Shown one piece after another: positions 1 to 7,734 of a stretch of DNA of 14,508 bases. A program made the translations under genes and the position numbers. Position 1 is the stretch's first letter. Every line of letters starts with the position of its first letter. The notes under the pieces were generated by a model, which did no database searches, was not told the origin of the DNA, and was given only the letters and a program-made list of their open reading frames with translations. This stretch comes from Planctomycetota bacterium (GTDB taxonomy: Bacteria > Planctomycetota > Phycisphaerae > WQYP01), in assembly GCA_021826605.1 (NCBI GenBank), contig JAKAZF010000015.1, forward strand, positions 1 through 14,508, in the 5' to 3' direction.

Positions 1-9
1 CGAAAAAAC

Positions 10-89
10 GGTACCTGACACCTTTTTTTTTGGTCGTGCAGGCAAGATGTCTGCGTTACGCGCGGAAAAGGTACCTGACACCTTTTTTT
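10..89. repeat. Two copies of the GGTACCTGACACC dispersed repeat
   Basis: GGTACCTGACACC followed by a run of T occurs at about 10-31 and again at 66-88, about 56 bp apart and in the same orientation. It is the reverse complement of the GGTGTCAGGTACC copies at 5726-5750 and 14090-14358. The second copy has flanking AAAAGGT and ACCTTTT arms that can pair. The T run of each copy could make it terminator-like on the + strand. The short motif, high copy number and palindromic arms suggest a REP-like element, possibly spread by an IS200/IS605-type (RAYT) transposase. No transposase is visible here, so that origin is inference. Confidence 0.8.
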
Positions 90-197
90 GGGGGCGGGGG
101 TCTGGCGCGGCGGGTTGGTTCTGTTACAATCATCTTGCTTCCGGACGCCACCCGGAGTGCTTCCGGCGGTAACATCTGAATTGAAAGGCCATGGAAC

Positions 198-1646
198 ATG
201 GCAAGCAGCATGGGCACACGCAGCGCAAGCGCCGGCACGGTCGAACGGCCTGAAAGGCGCACATACCGCGGGCCGTTTGCCGTGATGACGATTCTGTTTT
301 TTGTCTGGGGGTTCATGTCGGTATGGAATGATATTCTCATTCCACGCTTTAAAGACGCTTTTCATCTGGACTATTTTCAGGCCATGCTCGTGGCATTGGC
401 ATTCTGCGGAGCTTATTTCGCAGGTTCGCTGGCATATTATCTGATCTCCATGTATGCGGGAGATCCTATTAACCACATCGGTTATAAAAACGGCGTGATC
501 ATCGGTTTACTGATTGCCGCAGCGGGGAGCTTCCTTTTTTATCCCGCTGCGTTATTACTGTCGTATCCATTTTTTCTTGTGGCACTATTTATCGTGGGGC
601 TGGGATTTGCCATGCTGCAAATTGCCGCCAACCCCTACATTACCATTCTGGGGCCTGAGCACACCGCTTCGAGCCGGTTGAATTTATCGCAGGCCTTCAA
701 CTCGCTGGGCACAACCATCGGTCCGATCGTTGCCGGCTATCTGATTTTTAAGGTATTTAATGGCCCTGGAAGCCACGGCGCACAGAGCGTAAAAATTCCC
801 TATCTCTGTTTTGGCGGTGTGTTTCTGGCGTTGGCGGTCTGCTTCGCGTTCGCTGATTTGCCCAACTTTACCAATGTCGAACATATTCCGCGCGGGGCCG
901 GCGCACTGGCGCACCCGCATACGGTTCTGGGGATGCTTGCGATATTCATGTACGTCGGCGGCGAAGTGTGCGTGGGCAGCTCCATCATTAATTTTATGAA
1001 TTTACCCGCTCTGGGCGGCCTGAGCCATCAGGCGGCGTCAAAGTATCTCTCATTTTTCTGGGGCGGATTAATGATTGGTCGCTTTATGGGGGCCTTTGCA
1101 TTAAGTACTGTCCGCAAGCGTCTGCGAACCGCCGCCATTATTACCATTCCCATCCTGGCGTTTGTCACAATCCGGCTGATTTCCGGAAGGGAAAACGCCT
1201 TGCATTATGGTGTGCTGCTGGCGGCCATGCTGGTTATGTTTTATCTTGGCTCATCAAGCCCGCAGCGCATGCTGGCGCTCTTCAGCCTGGTGATCATTGC
1301 CCTGCTGCTGACGGGCATGTTGTCCGTCGGTGCTACTGCGATCTGGGCGATTCTGGGTATCGGCCTATTTGATTCCATCATGTGGTCGAATATTTTTTCA
1401 CTGGCTATTGAAGGGCTTGGGCCTCTGAAAAGTCAGGCGGCGTCCGTGCTGATGATGGCGGTGTTAGGCGGCGCGTTGATGCCGCCACTGCAAGGTATCG
1501 TGGCCGATCACTTCGGCATTCAATTCTCTTTTATTGTGCCGATGTTCTCCTACGCATTCATCACCTTCTACGGCGTATATGGCTACCGTGCGGGGCGGCG
1601 GAAAGAATCTGTGCCGTTGAATCCGGAAGTTATTCCGGGCAGCTAA
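198..1646 (+). CDS. FucP/GluP-family sugar:proton symporter (MFS)
   Basis: A 482-residue, strongly hydrophobic protein that should form about 12 inner-membrane helices and import a hexose, deoxyhexose or aminosugar with protons. The family signature is clear. Helix 1 reads FFVWGFMSVWNDILIPRF (about 34-51), with the proton-coupling Asp at D45. Helix 4 reads IAANPYITILGPE (142-154), followed by SRLNLSQAFNSLG. E. coli FucP has an essential Glu where this protein has Q141; Gln there is usual in the glucose/galactose (GluP) branch, so fucose specificity should not be assumed. The C-terminal half keeps WSNIFSLAIEGLG. The ATG at 198 is chosen because AAGG lies 9 nt upstream; an in-frame ATG at 210 is the alternative. 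It converges on a pectin-type hydrolase gene, consistent with uptake of released sugars, but the substrate is not determined. Confidence 0.9.
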   Translation: MASSMGTRSASAGTVERPERRTYRGPFAVMTILFFVWGFMSVWNDILIPRFKDAFHLDYFQAMLVALAFCGAYFAGSLAYYLISMYAGDPINHIGYKNGVIIGLLIAAAGSFLFYPAALLLSYPFFLVALFIVGLGFAMLQIAANPYITILGPEHTASSRLNLSQAFNSLGTTIGPIVAGYLIFKVFNGPGSHGAQSVKIPYLCFGGVFLALAVCFAFADLPNFTNVEHIPRGAGALAHPHTVLGMLAIFMYVGGEVCVGSSIINFMNLPALGGLSHQAASKYLSFFWGGLMIGRFMGAFALSTVRKRLRTAAIITIPILAFVTIRLISGRENALHYGVLLAAMLVMFYLGSSSPQRMLALFSLVIIALLLTGMLSVGATAIWAILGIGLFDSIMWSNIFSLAIEGLGPLKSQAASVLMMAVLGGALMPPLQGIVADHFGIQFSFIVPMFSYAFITFYGVYGYRAGRRKESVPLNPEVIPGS

Positions 1647-1675
1647 CCTTCAAGCACCAACCGCTTTCCCCCCTG

Positions 1676-2776
1676 TCAGCGGCACAGTTGCCGGGCGGCC
1701 CACATCATGGAAAACTGCCCGTGCAGATTGCCGGTCTGTTTGGGGCGGCTTAAATAATAGGCCCAGTTATTGGCGTGTTCTGTTAATATGCACACATCTC
1801 GAACATTATATTTGCTGTCCAGCCGGCGGCACAACGCCAGCCAGCCTTTTCTTACCGCTGTGCGATACTTGCTGCCGCGCAGCCACCCATGATTTACGCC
1901 CGCCGCCAAGGCATAAGTAAACATGCCGGTGCAGGAAGATTCTTTCCAGGCCTTGGGGTCGTTGACCACTTGTCGCCACATTCCATCTTTGGCCTGATAC
2001 TTCAGTAATCCGGCCATCATCGCCCGATAGCTGGTCATCATATGGGCATAACCCGGAATCGTCGCGGGTAATCCGGTGACCGCCTCGGTTAACGCGGAGG
2101 CCATCCATCCGTCGCCGCGTCCCCAATAAACATGGGCCTTAATGCCATGAAAAAATAATCCGTCCGGCTGTTGAAAATCTTTGATAAAAAGCAGCAGCTC
2201 CCGCACCGCTCTTCGGGCATAACGTTTTTTATGCGTGATCTGGAACGCATGAATTTGTACCGCCGCCAGCTTGAAGGCTCCGTCAAGATAATAATTGGTT
2301 TCCCTGCTAAGTTTTCCGGCAATCGGCTTGCTCCACTGGGCCAAGGCAAAGCGCATGCCGAGTTTCAGGTAAGGCTTGCCGCCGGTCTGCTGATAGATTT
2401 CCAACGGTAAAAGTCCGAATACACTGTTGTCCACATTGACCGGAGGCGGAACATATTTGCGTCCGCGCCGGGTCAGGACAACGGCATAGCGCTTAACCAC
2501 GGCCGCCAGGAGATGCTTCTCCCCGATACTGCCGGTAAACTGCGCCGCGGCGTACCCTGCGCAGCTTTCCATATACGAAAATCCGTGGGCCATGGCAAAA
2601 TGTTTGCGCGCCAGCAGGTTCCGCACCAGTTTTATTCCCACGGTACGGGGCTGGTCCCCTTTGGGCCAGGGACCCCAGTTGGCCACCGTGGCAGCACCCC
2701 GGCAGGTAAAGGCTGTCCCGGATAAGAGCATGAGAAACAAAAACAGAAAAATCAGATGCCGCCGCCATGCCATCAT
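1676..2776 (-). CDS. Secreted GH88/GH105 unsaturated glucuronyl (rhamnogalacturonyl) hydrolase
   Basis: A 366-residue protein with an N-terminal signal peptide: basic MMAWRRH, hydrophobic LIFLFLFLMLLSG, cleavage probably near residue 28. The rest matches the (alpha/alpha)6-barrel enzymes of GH105/GH88, which hydrate and remove the unsaturated uronic acid left by pectin or glycosaminoglycan lyases. Diagnostic motifs are YYLDG at 162-166, with D165 the likely catalytic acid; VYWGRGDGW at 216-224; ESSCTGMFTYAL at 279-290; and the terminal NLHGQFSMMWAA at about 350-361. The length is normal for the family. The start is one of two adjacent ATGs at 2771-2776, without a clear Shine-Dalgarno. Only 29 bp separate it tail-to-tail from the sugar transporter gene. 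YteR-like activity on rhamnogalacturonan is the family default; the precise glycan is not readable. Confidence 0.87.
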   Translation of the reverse strand: MMAWRRHLIFLFLFLMLLSGTAFTCRGAATVANWGPWPKGDQPRTVGIKLVRNLLARKHFAMAHGFSYMESCAGYAAAQFTGSIGEKHLLAAVVKRYAVVLTRRGRKYVPPPVNVDNSVFGLLPLEIYQQTGGKPYLKLGMRFALAQWSKPIAGKLSRETNYYLDGAFKLAAVQIHAFQITHKKRYARRAVRELLLFIKDFQQPDGLFFHGIKAHVYWGRGDGWMASALTEAVTGLPATIPGYAHMMTSYRAMMAGLLKYQAKDGMWRQVVNDPKAWKESSCTGMFTYALAAGVNHGWLRGSKYRTAVRKGWLALCRRLDSKYNVRDVCILTEHANNWAYYLSRPKQTGNLHGQFSMMWAARQLCR

Positions 2777-3124
2777 TGCACCATTTCAAAAGCAGGAAAA
2801 GAGGTTGAAAACCACCGCCGCCGGTCAGGTCCTGGCTTGCCGCGCAGGGGCCAAGCCAACGGTTTGGCATGATAACACCGTAACTCCCATGCGCCCAACA
2901 GGCGACAAAGCAGGGGACAAAGTCGGATAGCTCTCAGGCGGCACGGGTTTGCCCCGGACCAACTGAAGGCGTACAATTTCAGGCGTGTTCGCACGGTTGA
3001 GGTGGGGTCAGCTTTTTTCGACTCTACCGGATACCTCGGCAGCCCACGGGCTTGGTCCGTGTGACACATCGGTTTGGCCCAGGGCCGCAGAAGGGCCTGA
3101 AGGTTTCGGTTTTACGGAGTATCC
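2777..3124. other. Divergent intergenic region, hydrolase / Rrf2 genes
   Basis: About 350 bp between the divergent hydrolase and Rrf2 genes. Open frames here have no family-like sequence and no ribosome-binding sites, so no gene is called. It should hold promoters for both directions; one candidate for the Rrf2 side is listed separately. No clear palindromic operator was found, although a CCAAGCC/GGTTTGG stretch near 2853-2869 is weakly symmetrical. Confidence 0.6.
2949..2977 (+). promoter_or_regulatory. Candidate sigma70 promoter for the Rrf2-DUF502 operon
   Basis: TTGCCC at 2949-2954 and TACAAT at 2972-2977 are separated by exactly 17 bp. They match the -35 box at 4 of 6 positions and the -10 box at 5 of 6. 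It would give a leader of about 140 nt before the Rrf2 ATG. Such matches arise by chance, so this is only a candidate. Confidence 0.3.
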
Positions 3125-3562
3125 ATGCAGCTTTCCAAACGCACGCAATATGGAATTCGTGCGCTTATTTGTTTGTGTGAGGCGTATCCGCGTGGGTACA
3201 TCCAAACGCGGGAACTTGCCGCCCGCGAAGCATTACCACCAAAATTTCTGGAATCGATTTTGTCATCCCTGGCGCGCGGTAAATTTTTAATCTCAAAAAT
3301 CGGGGCGATGGGGGGCTACCGCCTGGCCCGCAGCCCCGAACATATTATCGTGGGAGAAGTCATCGGACGCCTGGAAGGCAAGAAACTCACGCAGGAAAAC
3401 GTTGAACTCCATGATGATATGAAGCCCGGCGAAATGGCGGTAGAAATACTGCAGACCCGCATTTCCGCCGCCATGTGTGACGTGATGGACTCCACAACAC
3501 TCGCGACGCTTGTGGAGCAGGTCGGGCAGAAGAGTCGCGGAGGACAGATGTACTATATATGA
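3125..3562 (+). CDS. Rrf2-family transcriptional regulator without Fe-S cysteines
   Basis: A 145-residue protein with the Rrf2 winged helix-turn-helix: MQLSKRTQYGIRALICLCE at the N terminus, IQTRELAAREALPPKFLESIL as the recognition region, and the wing GAMGGYRLARSPEHI. The dimerisation helix and the terminal RGGQMYYI are also typical. The three-cysteine cluster that binds [2Fe-2S] in IscR or NsrR is missing: the only cysteines are C17, C19 and an isolated one in AAMCDVM. It is therefore unlikely to sense by an Fe-S cluster and is closer to the CymR type in this respect. GGAG lies about 5 nt before the ATG. Its stop overlaps the start of the DUF502 gene (ATGA), so the two are translationally coupled. 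Its targets are unknown; autoregulation is usual in the family. Confidence 0.88.
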   Translation: MQLSKRTQYGIRALICLCEAYPRGYIQTRELAAREALPPKFLESILSSLARGKFLISKIGAMGGYRLARSPEHIIVGEVIGRLEGKKLTQENVELHDDMKPGEMAVEILQTRISAAMCDVMDSTTLATLVEQVGQKSRGGQMYYI

Positions 3563-4344
3563 CACAGAAGCCCGCACCATCTTCGCCCGGATCGCCCCCG
3601 GAAAAATTACGCAAAGTTCCCCAGGGGGGTGAATTTCGCCGGCACATGCAATCGGTTTTCATCGGCGGTTTTGTCGTCCTGATTCCCCTGCTTGTAACGC
3701 TGTATATCCTGAGCTTTATTTATCAGTTTGCCACGGGCTTTTCATATCCTGTAGCGCACTGGATGCTTGAATCCAATATTTTTGGCCGCTTTGGCCCCAT
3801 TGATACCAGCAGAGCCGCCGGGTATCTCGCGCCTGTGCTGGCCGTGCTGCTGACGGCCGGATTTATTTACCTGATGGGCGTGTTAACGACCTTCGTAATC
3901 GGTCGGCGGATTCTCAATGGCGTGGATCGCTTTGTTGAAAATCTGCCGCTGTTGAAAGGCATTTACGGTACCACCAAACAGGTCATCGGCGTGTTTCGGC
4001 AAAGCGGCGGGGGAGCCGGATTTCAACGCGTGGTGCTGGTCGAATTTCCACGCCTCGGGCTGTGGACCATCGCGTTTGTCACCAACGAAATTACCGATAC
4101 ATCGCGCGGTGAAAAGTATGTCACCATCTTTATCCCCATGACGCCCAACCCCACCAGCGGCTTTTTCCAGATGGTGCGGGAACATGACGTACGCAATACC
4201 GACTGGACCGTTGATCAGGGAATAAAAATTGTCCTTAGCGGCGGATTGCTTGCGCCCAATGAGTTAAATTTTGGTGACTCCGCCGCAACTCTTATCGCAG
4301 CCGAGAAAGCCGCCATCGCGGGTTCCGGGAAAAATAGCGACTGA
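3559..4344 (+). CDS. DUF502 family inner-membrane protein
   Basis: A 261-residue protein with two strong membrane segments (VFIGGFVVLIPLLVTLYIL at about 32-50 and YLAPVLAVLLTAGFIYLMGVL at about 94-114). A conserved soluble part follows: RILNGVDRFVENLPLLKGIYGTTKQ, VVLVEFPRLGLWTIAFVT and the hallmark FIPMTPNPTSGFFQMV. This order is that of DUF502, a widespread family of unproven biochemical function. The N terminus is Pro-rich and basic, so the soluble part is probably cytoplasmic. Translation starts inside the Rrf2 stop codon (4-bp overlap), giving a two-gene operon in which the regulator may act on the membrane protein. A GC-rich interrupted hairpin follows the stop. Confidence 0.88.
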   Translation: MTQKPAPSSPGSPPEKLRKVPQGGEFRRHMQSVFIGGFVVLIPLLVTLYILSFIYQFATGFSYPVAHWMLESNIFGRFGPIDTSRAAGYLAPVLAVLLTAGFIYLMGVLTTFVIGRRILNGVDRFVENLPLLKGIYGTTKQVIGVFRQSGGGAGFQRVVLVEFPRLGLWTIAFVTNEITDTSRGEKYVTIFIPMTPNPTSGFFQMVREHDVRNTDWTVDQGIKIVLSGGLLAPNELNFGDSAATLIAAEKAAIAGSGKNSD

Positions 4345-4364
4345 TCTCCGATGCTATAGGATGG

Positions 4365-4401
4365 CGGCAGCGCGGTGAATGCGACACGCTGGCGCTGGCC
4401 G
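4365..4401. terminator. Interrupted GC hairpin between convergent genes
   Basis: CGGCAGCGC at 4365-4373 pairs with GCGCTGGCCG at 4392-4401 with one bulged G, around an 18-nt loop. It sits between the convergent DUF502 and MFS genes and could stop transcription from either side. It lacks a T tract, so intrinsic termination is doubtful. Confidence 0.35.
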
Positions 4402-4411
4402 CAATCTCAAA

Positions 4412-5686
4412 TCAGGATTCAAATTCTACCCGTGGGGCGGAAAGTAAAATCCCGGCGGCCACCACACCTAAAATGGCCGCGTAGCCATACGCCCACACCC
4501 AGGAGGCGTGAATGTTATACAGCAAGCCCATGAGAATGTTGGCAAAAAATAACCCCAAACTGCGCGTGGCGGTTAAAGCTCCCATGCCGCTGCCGGTTTT
4601 CTTGGCGGGAATAATCAGTGAAATAATCGTCGGTTCCAGGGTTTCAATCACTCCCAGCGCCAATCCCATTAACGCCACCACCGGGTAAAACAAAAACGCC
4701 GAACCGTGCAGGGCACTAACCGCCGCCATACCGCCGGCCCCAATGCCGCCCGCCAGATATCCCGCCAAGGCCAATGCTTTCACATTGTGCTTATTGAATT
4801 TACCAACCACCAGGCCGGTCAGCGCCGAGACGCCGAAAAAAACCACATACGCCAAAACCGCCAACGCCCGGCTGCCGGTGGCCTGATCAACGGTAAGAAT
4901 GGGAAATCCAAAGCTGAAGGAACTGAATCCATATAACCCCGTGGCCCAGAGCAAGCGGCGATACAAAGTCCGACGGCCCGTATCGGCGGCTGCATCAGCC
5001 GTGTTCCCCGTTCCGGCGGAACCTTTTGCACCCGCACCCGCAACATCCGGTTCTTCAACTTTTCTATTTCGCACCAGCGCCAGAACCGCACTGGAACAAA
5101 GCAGCGGAATAATGGTGACCAGAAATATGATCTTTAACGGTGTGCCGCCCCAAATCAGGATCATGGTGCCGGTGGCCGCCAGAAATCCGCCGCCGATGTC
5201 TAATGCGTGCAACAACCCAAACGCTTTTCTGCGATTAGCGCGTAACACCATGTGCGTCATAAGCGTGCGCCGCGGCGGCGATCGGAAATTCCTGGCCCAC
5301 CAGCCCCCGGCAAATAAGGCCACCGCCGCCACCGGCGTTGCCGCCAGCCCGGCTAAAGATAAAAGCGGAATAAATAAATTACCCGTCAAGGCTATTTTCT
5401 TATGTCCGTAACGGTCGCCCAGCCGACCGCCCATTAAACCAAATAGCGCGCCCGGGCCATAACTGATGGCTGTAGCCAACGCGAATACCCAGACTGCCGC
5501 GTGCAGATTCATCACGAGAAACAGGGGGAATATCGCCAGTACAGCCTGATAACCCAGGTCCGCAAAACACGCAGAAAGGCAGATAAACAGCACCTCGCGT
5601 GTGAGCCATGAATGTTTTGGTTCTGAAGTTGCGGGAATCGTATCACTCATACGATGCGTTGTACGGTCATCGATGTCGGCAGTCAA
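4412..5686 (-). CDS. MFS transporter (12 TM), substrate unknown
   Basis: A 424-residue membrane protein with an MFS fold. Helix 1 begins at WLTREVLFICLSACFADLG. MFS motif A is GGRLGDRYGHKK (about 86-97) between helices 2 and 3, followed by WWARNFRSPPRRTLM near helix 4. There is a hydrophilic central loop (about 205-245) and a second bundle of six helices with a Gly/Ala-rich signature. The layout resembles drug or metabolite efflux permeases, but nothing fixes the substrate. The longest frame starts with TTG at 5684-5686; an in-frame ATG at 5648-5650 (residue 13) is equally plausible, and neither has a good Shine-Dalgarno. The head-to-head repeat pair at 5695-5750 begins 8 bp from the TTG codon, so this gene is transcribed through or out of that structure. 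Confidence 0.85.
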   Translation of the reverse strand: MTADIDDRTTHRMSDTIPATSEPKHSWLTREVLFICLSACFADLGYQAVLAIFPLFLVMNLHAAVWVFALATAISYGPGALFGLMGGRLGDRYGHKKIALTGNLFIPLLSLAGLAATPVAAVALFAGGWWARNFRSPPRRTLMTHMVLRANRRKAFGLLHALDIGGGFLAATGTMILIWGGTPLKIIFLVTIIPLLCSSAVLALVRNRKVEEPDVAGAGAKGSAGTGNTADAAADTGRRTLYRRLLWATGLYGFSSFSFGFPILTVDQATGSRALAVLAYVVFFGVSALTGLVVGKFNKHNVKALALAGYLAGGIGAGGMAAVSALHGSAFLFYPVVALMGLALGVIETLEPTIISLIIPAKKTGSGMGALTATRSLGLFFANILMGLLYNIHASWVWAYGYAAILGVVAAGILLSAPRVEFES

Positions 5687-5694
5687 CTGTGACG

Positions 5695-5750
5695 CAAAAC
5701 AAAGGTACCTGACACCTTTGTTTTGAAATAAAGGTGTCAGGTACCTTTTA
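5695..5750. repeat. Head-to-head pair of the GGTGTCAGGTACC repeat (REPIN-like)
   Basis: Positions 5695-5725 form a palindrome: CAAAACAAAGGT and ACCTTTGTTTTG, 12-bp arms around a 7-nt centre containing the motif in its GGTACCTGACACC orientation. Three bases later, at 5729-5749, the same core lies inverted as TAAAGGTGTCAGGTACCTTTTA. Two inverted copies a few bases apart is the organisation of a REPIN. The unit can fold as two small hairpins or one long one. It occupies the expected promoter and leader zone of the downstream MFS gene on the minus strand. Confidence 0.82.
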
Positions 5751-5930
5751 TCGGAGGAATTCTACGAAAAGCTATGCCGGGAGGCTTTCCGGGGAATGGC
5801 CGGGATTGCGCCGGGAAAAATACCGCGGTCTCACTGGGTGTGCGCTGGGTTGCCGGCGACGGGGGAAGGCATGTCGTGCCATTACATTGCAACTCGCGGC
5901 AAACTCAACGCTGCCGCATTGAGCTACGGG
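5729..5930 (+). repeat. Composite repeat, copy 1 (5' and 3' modules)
   Basis: The 5' module (GGTGTCAGGTACCTTTTAT, then GGAATTCTACGAAAAGCT) and the 3' module (GACGGGGGAA through CTCAACGCTGCCGCATTGAGCTACGGG, ending 5930) occur here in the same order as at 14151-14281. About 75 bp of extra sequence separates the modules here. The shared core CTCAACGCTGCCGCATTGAG can form a 5-bp stem. The short frames in this stretch are not real genes. The unit has the look of a non-autonomous mobile element; no encoded product is seen. Confidence 0.65.
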
Positions 5931-6028
5931 AATGTTGGGGGGGGCGCGGCATGGCGTTTCCTTTCACCGCGTGGTGGGGAACGGGCGACGGGGGAACGGG
6001 GTGCTTTTGCCACGGTGCCATGGGGGGA
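5751..6028. other. Gene-free stretch after the sigma54 activator
   Basis: Apart from the composite repeat ending at 5930, this stretch holds only GC-rich sequence with several GGGG runs and no ribosome-binding site or family-like frame. It is the downstream region of the minus-strand activator gene; a weak GCCACGG/CCATGG symmetry at 6009-6022 is not a convincing terminator. Confidence 0.5.
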
Positions 6029-7480
6029 CTATTTCATTTCTGTGCGAAGTAGTATGACGGATGGCTCCTCGCGATGGGCGAGTTTGCGTTGCAGGGTGCG
6101 CACAGAGATGCCGATGGCGTGGGCGGCTTTGGTGCGGTTGTTGGAAAAACGGATCATCGCGGCGTTAATGGCCTGATGTTCAAGTTGGGCCAGCGTCAGT
6201 ATCGGCCCGTCGCTCATGGGTGAGGACACGCCGGAGTCGCCGGAAAAGTTGACGGTGGTAAAAGGATGCGGCGGCACTGCGGCTTCGATGAATGGCTTGG
6301 CGATCGCGGGTGGCAGATCCCCCAGTACAAGCGTGGTTCTGGACTTATCAGACAACACCATGGCGCGCTCAATGACATTCAGGAGTTCCCGCACATTCCC
6401 CGGCCAGTGGTAACGTTCCAGCGCTTCCAGGGCCGGCGCACTGATCGATGTGACATTGCAGTCATTTTGCAGGTTCACGCGTTCAATGAATCCGCGCACC
6501 AGCAACGCAATGTCCTCCGCGCGTTCCCGCAGCGGCGGCATGCGAATGGTGATGATATTGAGGCGATAGTACAAATCCTCGCGGAATTGGCCCTTGGCAA
6601 CCATCGCCGGCAGATCACGGCTCGTGGCGGCCACCACGCGCGTATCAACTTTGATTTCACGATGCCCGCCCAGCGGGGTCACAATGCGGTTTTCCAGAAC
6701 CCGCAGCAGCTTGGCTTGCAGCGGCAGGGAACAATCGCCAATTTCATCAATAAATAAAGTGCCTCCGCTGGCGGCTTCGAAGCGGCCCACACGCGTGCCG
6801 GCGGCTCCGGTAAAGGCACCTTTTTCATAGCCAAATAATTCGCTTTCCACCAGGGATTCCGGCATGGCCGCGCAGTTCAGGGCGATAAATGCTCCGGCGC
6901 TGCGCGGAGAATTTCGGTGAATGGCCTGGGCCGCAAGATCTTTGCCGGTTCCGGATTCGCCCAGAATCAACACGGTGCTGAAGGCCTGGCTGGAACGGGC
7001 GATCAAACGAAAAACATTCTTCATCGCCGAGGAGTGGCCTAACATCCCATCCTTGGTGCCATCCAATTCCGGTTCGTCTGCGGCACCGGCGGACTTGGCA
7101 TTCGTCTGGCAGGCCTGCACCAGCCCCATGAGCCGGGTGAGCATAAGTCTGGCATCCACAAGATTATCCATGCCGTGGTGGTGCCCGGCGTTGATGGCTT
7201 GAACCAGTTTGTCCACCGATTGCGTTTCACGAACCAGCGGCAGCGGAGTTTCAGGAAAATAAGTTCGCCAGTGGGCCATGAGATCAAGGCCTGAAATGTC
7301 GCCCGCAATCACGCCGGCGACAATCCCGTCGATCCCCCGGTCCACAAAATCTAAAGCCTTTTCGATGGAGTCCGTCACTTTGACATTGTACCCCGCCTGG
7401 GTCAGCAGGCGTTCCATCGCGGCACGTTCGGTGGGATTATCTTCAATAACCAATATCTCGAGGTGTTCAGTGGTCTTCAT
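6029..7480 (-). CDS. NtrC-type sigma54-dependent activator with degenerate receiver
   Basis: A 483-residue enhancer-binding protein. The receiver-like domain spans about 7-122, the AAA+ domain about 146-390 and a Fis-type helix-turn-helix about 430-470. The AAA+ part is intact: Walker A GESGTGKD 174-181, sigma54-contact loop GAFTGA 221-226, Walker B GGTLFIDEIG 239-248, arginine region FREDLYYRLN 299-308 and WPGNVREL 359-366. The DNA-binding helices are in NRTKAAHAIGISVRTLQRKL. The receiver keeps the acidic pair E13/D14. However, alignment of VAGVIAGDISGLDL with the usual DINLPDMSGLEL places Gly at the phospho-Asp (G56), R84 at the Thr/Ser and N106 at the Lys. Conventional phosphorylation is therefore unlikely, and no histidine kinase gene adjoins. 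GGAG lies 8 nt before the ATG. Candidate targets are the -24/-12 promoters at 9669-9684, 10340-10355 and 12655-12670 (inference). Confidence 0.9.
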   Translation of the reverse strand: MKTTEHLEILVIEDNPTERAAMERLLTQAGYNVKVTDSIEKALDFVDRGIDGIVAGVIAGDISGLDLMAHWRTYFPETPLPLVRETQSVDKLVQAINAGHHHGMDNLVDARLMLTRLMGLVQACQTNAKSAGAADEPELDGTKDGMLGHSSAMKNVFRLIARSSQAFSTVLILGESGTGKDLAAQAIHRNSPRSAGAFIALNCAAMPESLVESELFGYEKGAFTGAAGTRVGRFEAASGGTLFIDEIGDCSLPLQAKLLRVLENRIVTPLGGHREIKVDTRVVAATSRDLPAMVAKGQFREDLYYRLNIITIRMPPLRERAEDIALLVRGFIERVNLQNDCNVTSISAPALEALERYHWPGNVRELLNVIERAMVLSDKSRTTLVLGDLPPAIAKPFIEAAVPPHPFTTVNFSGDSGVSSPMSDGPILTLAQLEHQAINAAMIRFSNNRTKAAHAIGISVRTLQRKLAHREEPSVILLRTEMK

Positions 7481-7639
7481 GCCTTTCGCTCCGATAGCTG
7501 TTTGCGTTCAGGAGTCCTGGATAGTCTGGTGGCCCTTTCCCTGACGGTAAGTTGCCCCCTGATTTCCATCCTTGGCGGTAACATAGTCCCCCCCTAGCGC
7601 TTCATTCATTGCACAGTTCAGGCGCGGGGAAAGCAAAAA

Positions 7640-7679
7640 AAGCCGGGAATACCATTTTTTGGAAAGATATTCCCGGCTT
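7640..7679 (-). terminator. Rho-independent terminator of the VPLPA-CTERM gene
   Basis: A perfect 12-bp stem (AAGCCGGGAATA with TATTCCCGGCTT) encloses a 16-nt loop. On the minus strand it is followed by a run of seven T. It begins about 55 bp after the stop of the VPLPA-CTERM gene. It should insulate that gene from the sigma54 activator gene downstream, so the two are probably not one operon. Confidence 0.9.
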
Positions 7680-7734
7680 GTGTGACGTCAGATCATAGAT
7701 TTATCATCACGAACTCGTGCACGGTGAGCTCATT

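Noticed and set aside
2493..3290. Several frames of 65-125 codons around the hydrolase/Rrf2 gap
   Set aside because: They overlap real genes in other frames or GC-rich intergenic sequence; composition and lack of ribosome-binding sites mark them as shadows.
5734..6176. Overlapping plus-strand frames after the REPIN-like pair
   Set aside because: They are made of repeat sequence and antisense of the sigma54 activator gene, with no family-like sequence or ribosome-binding site.
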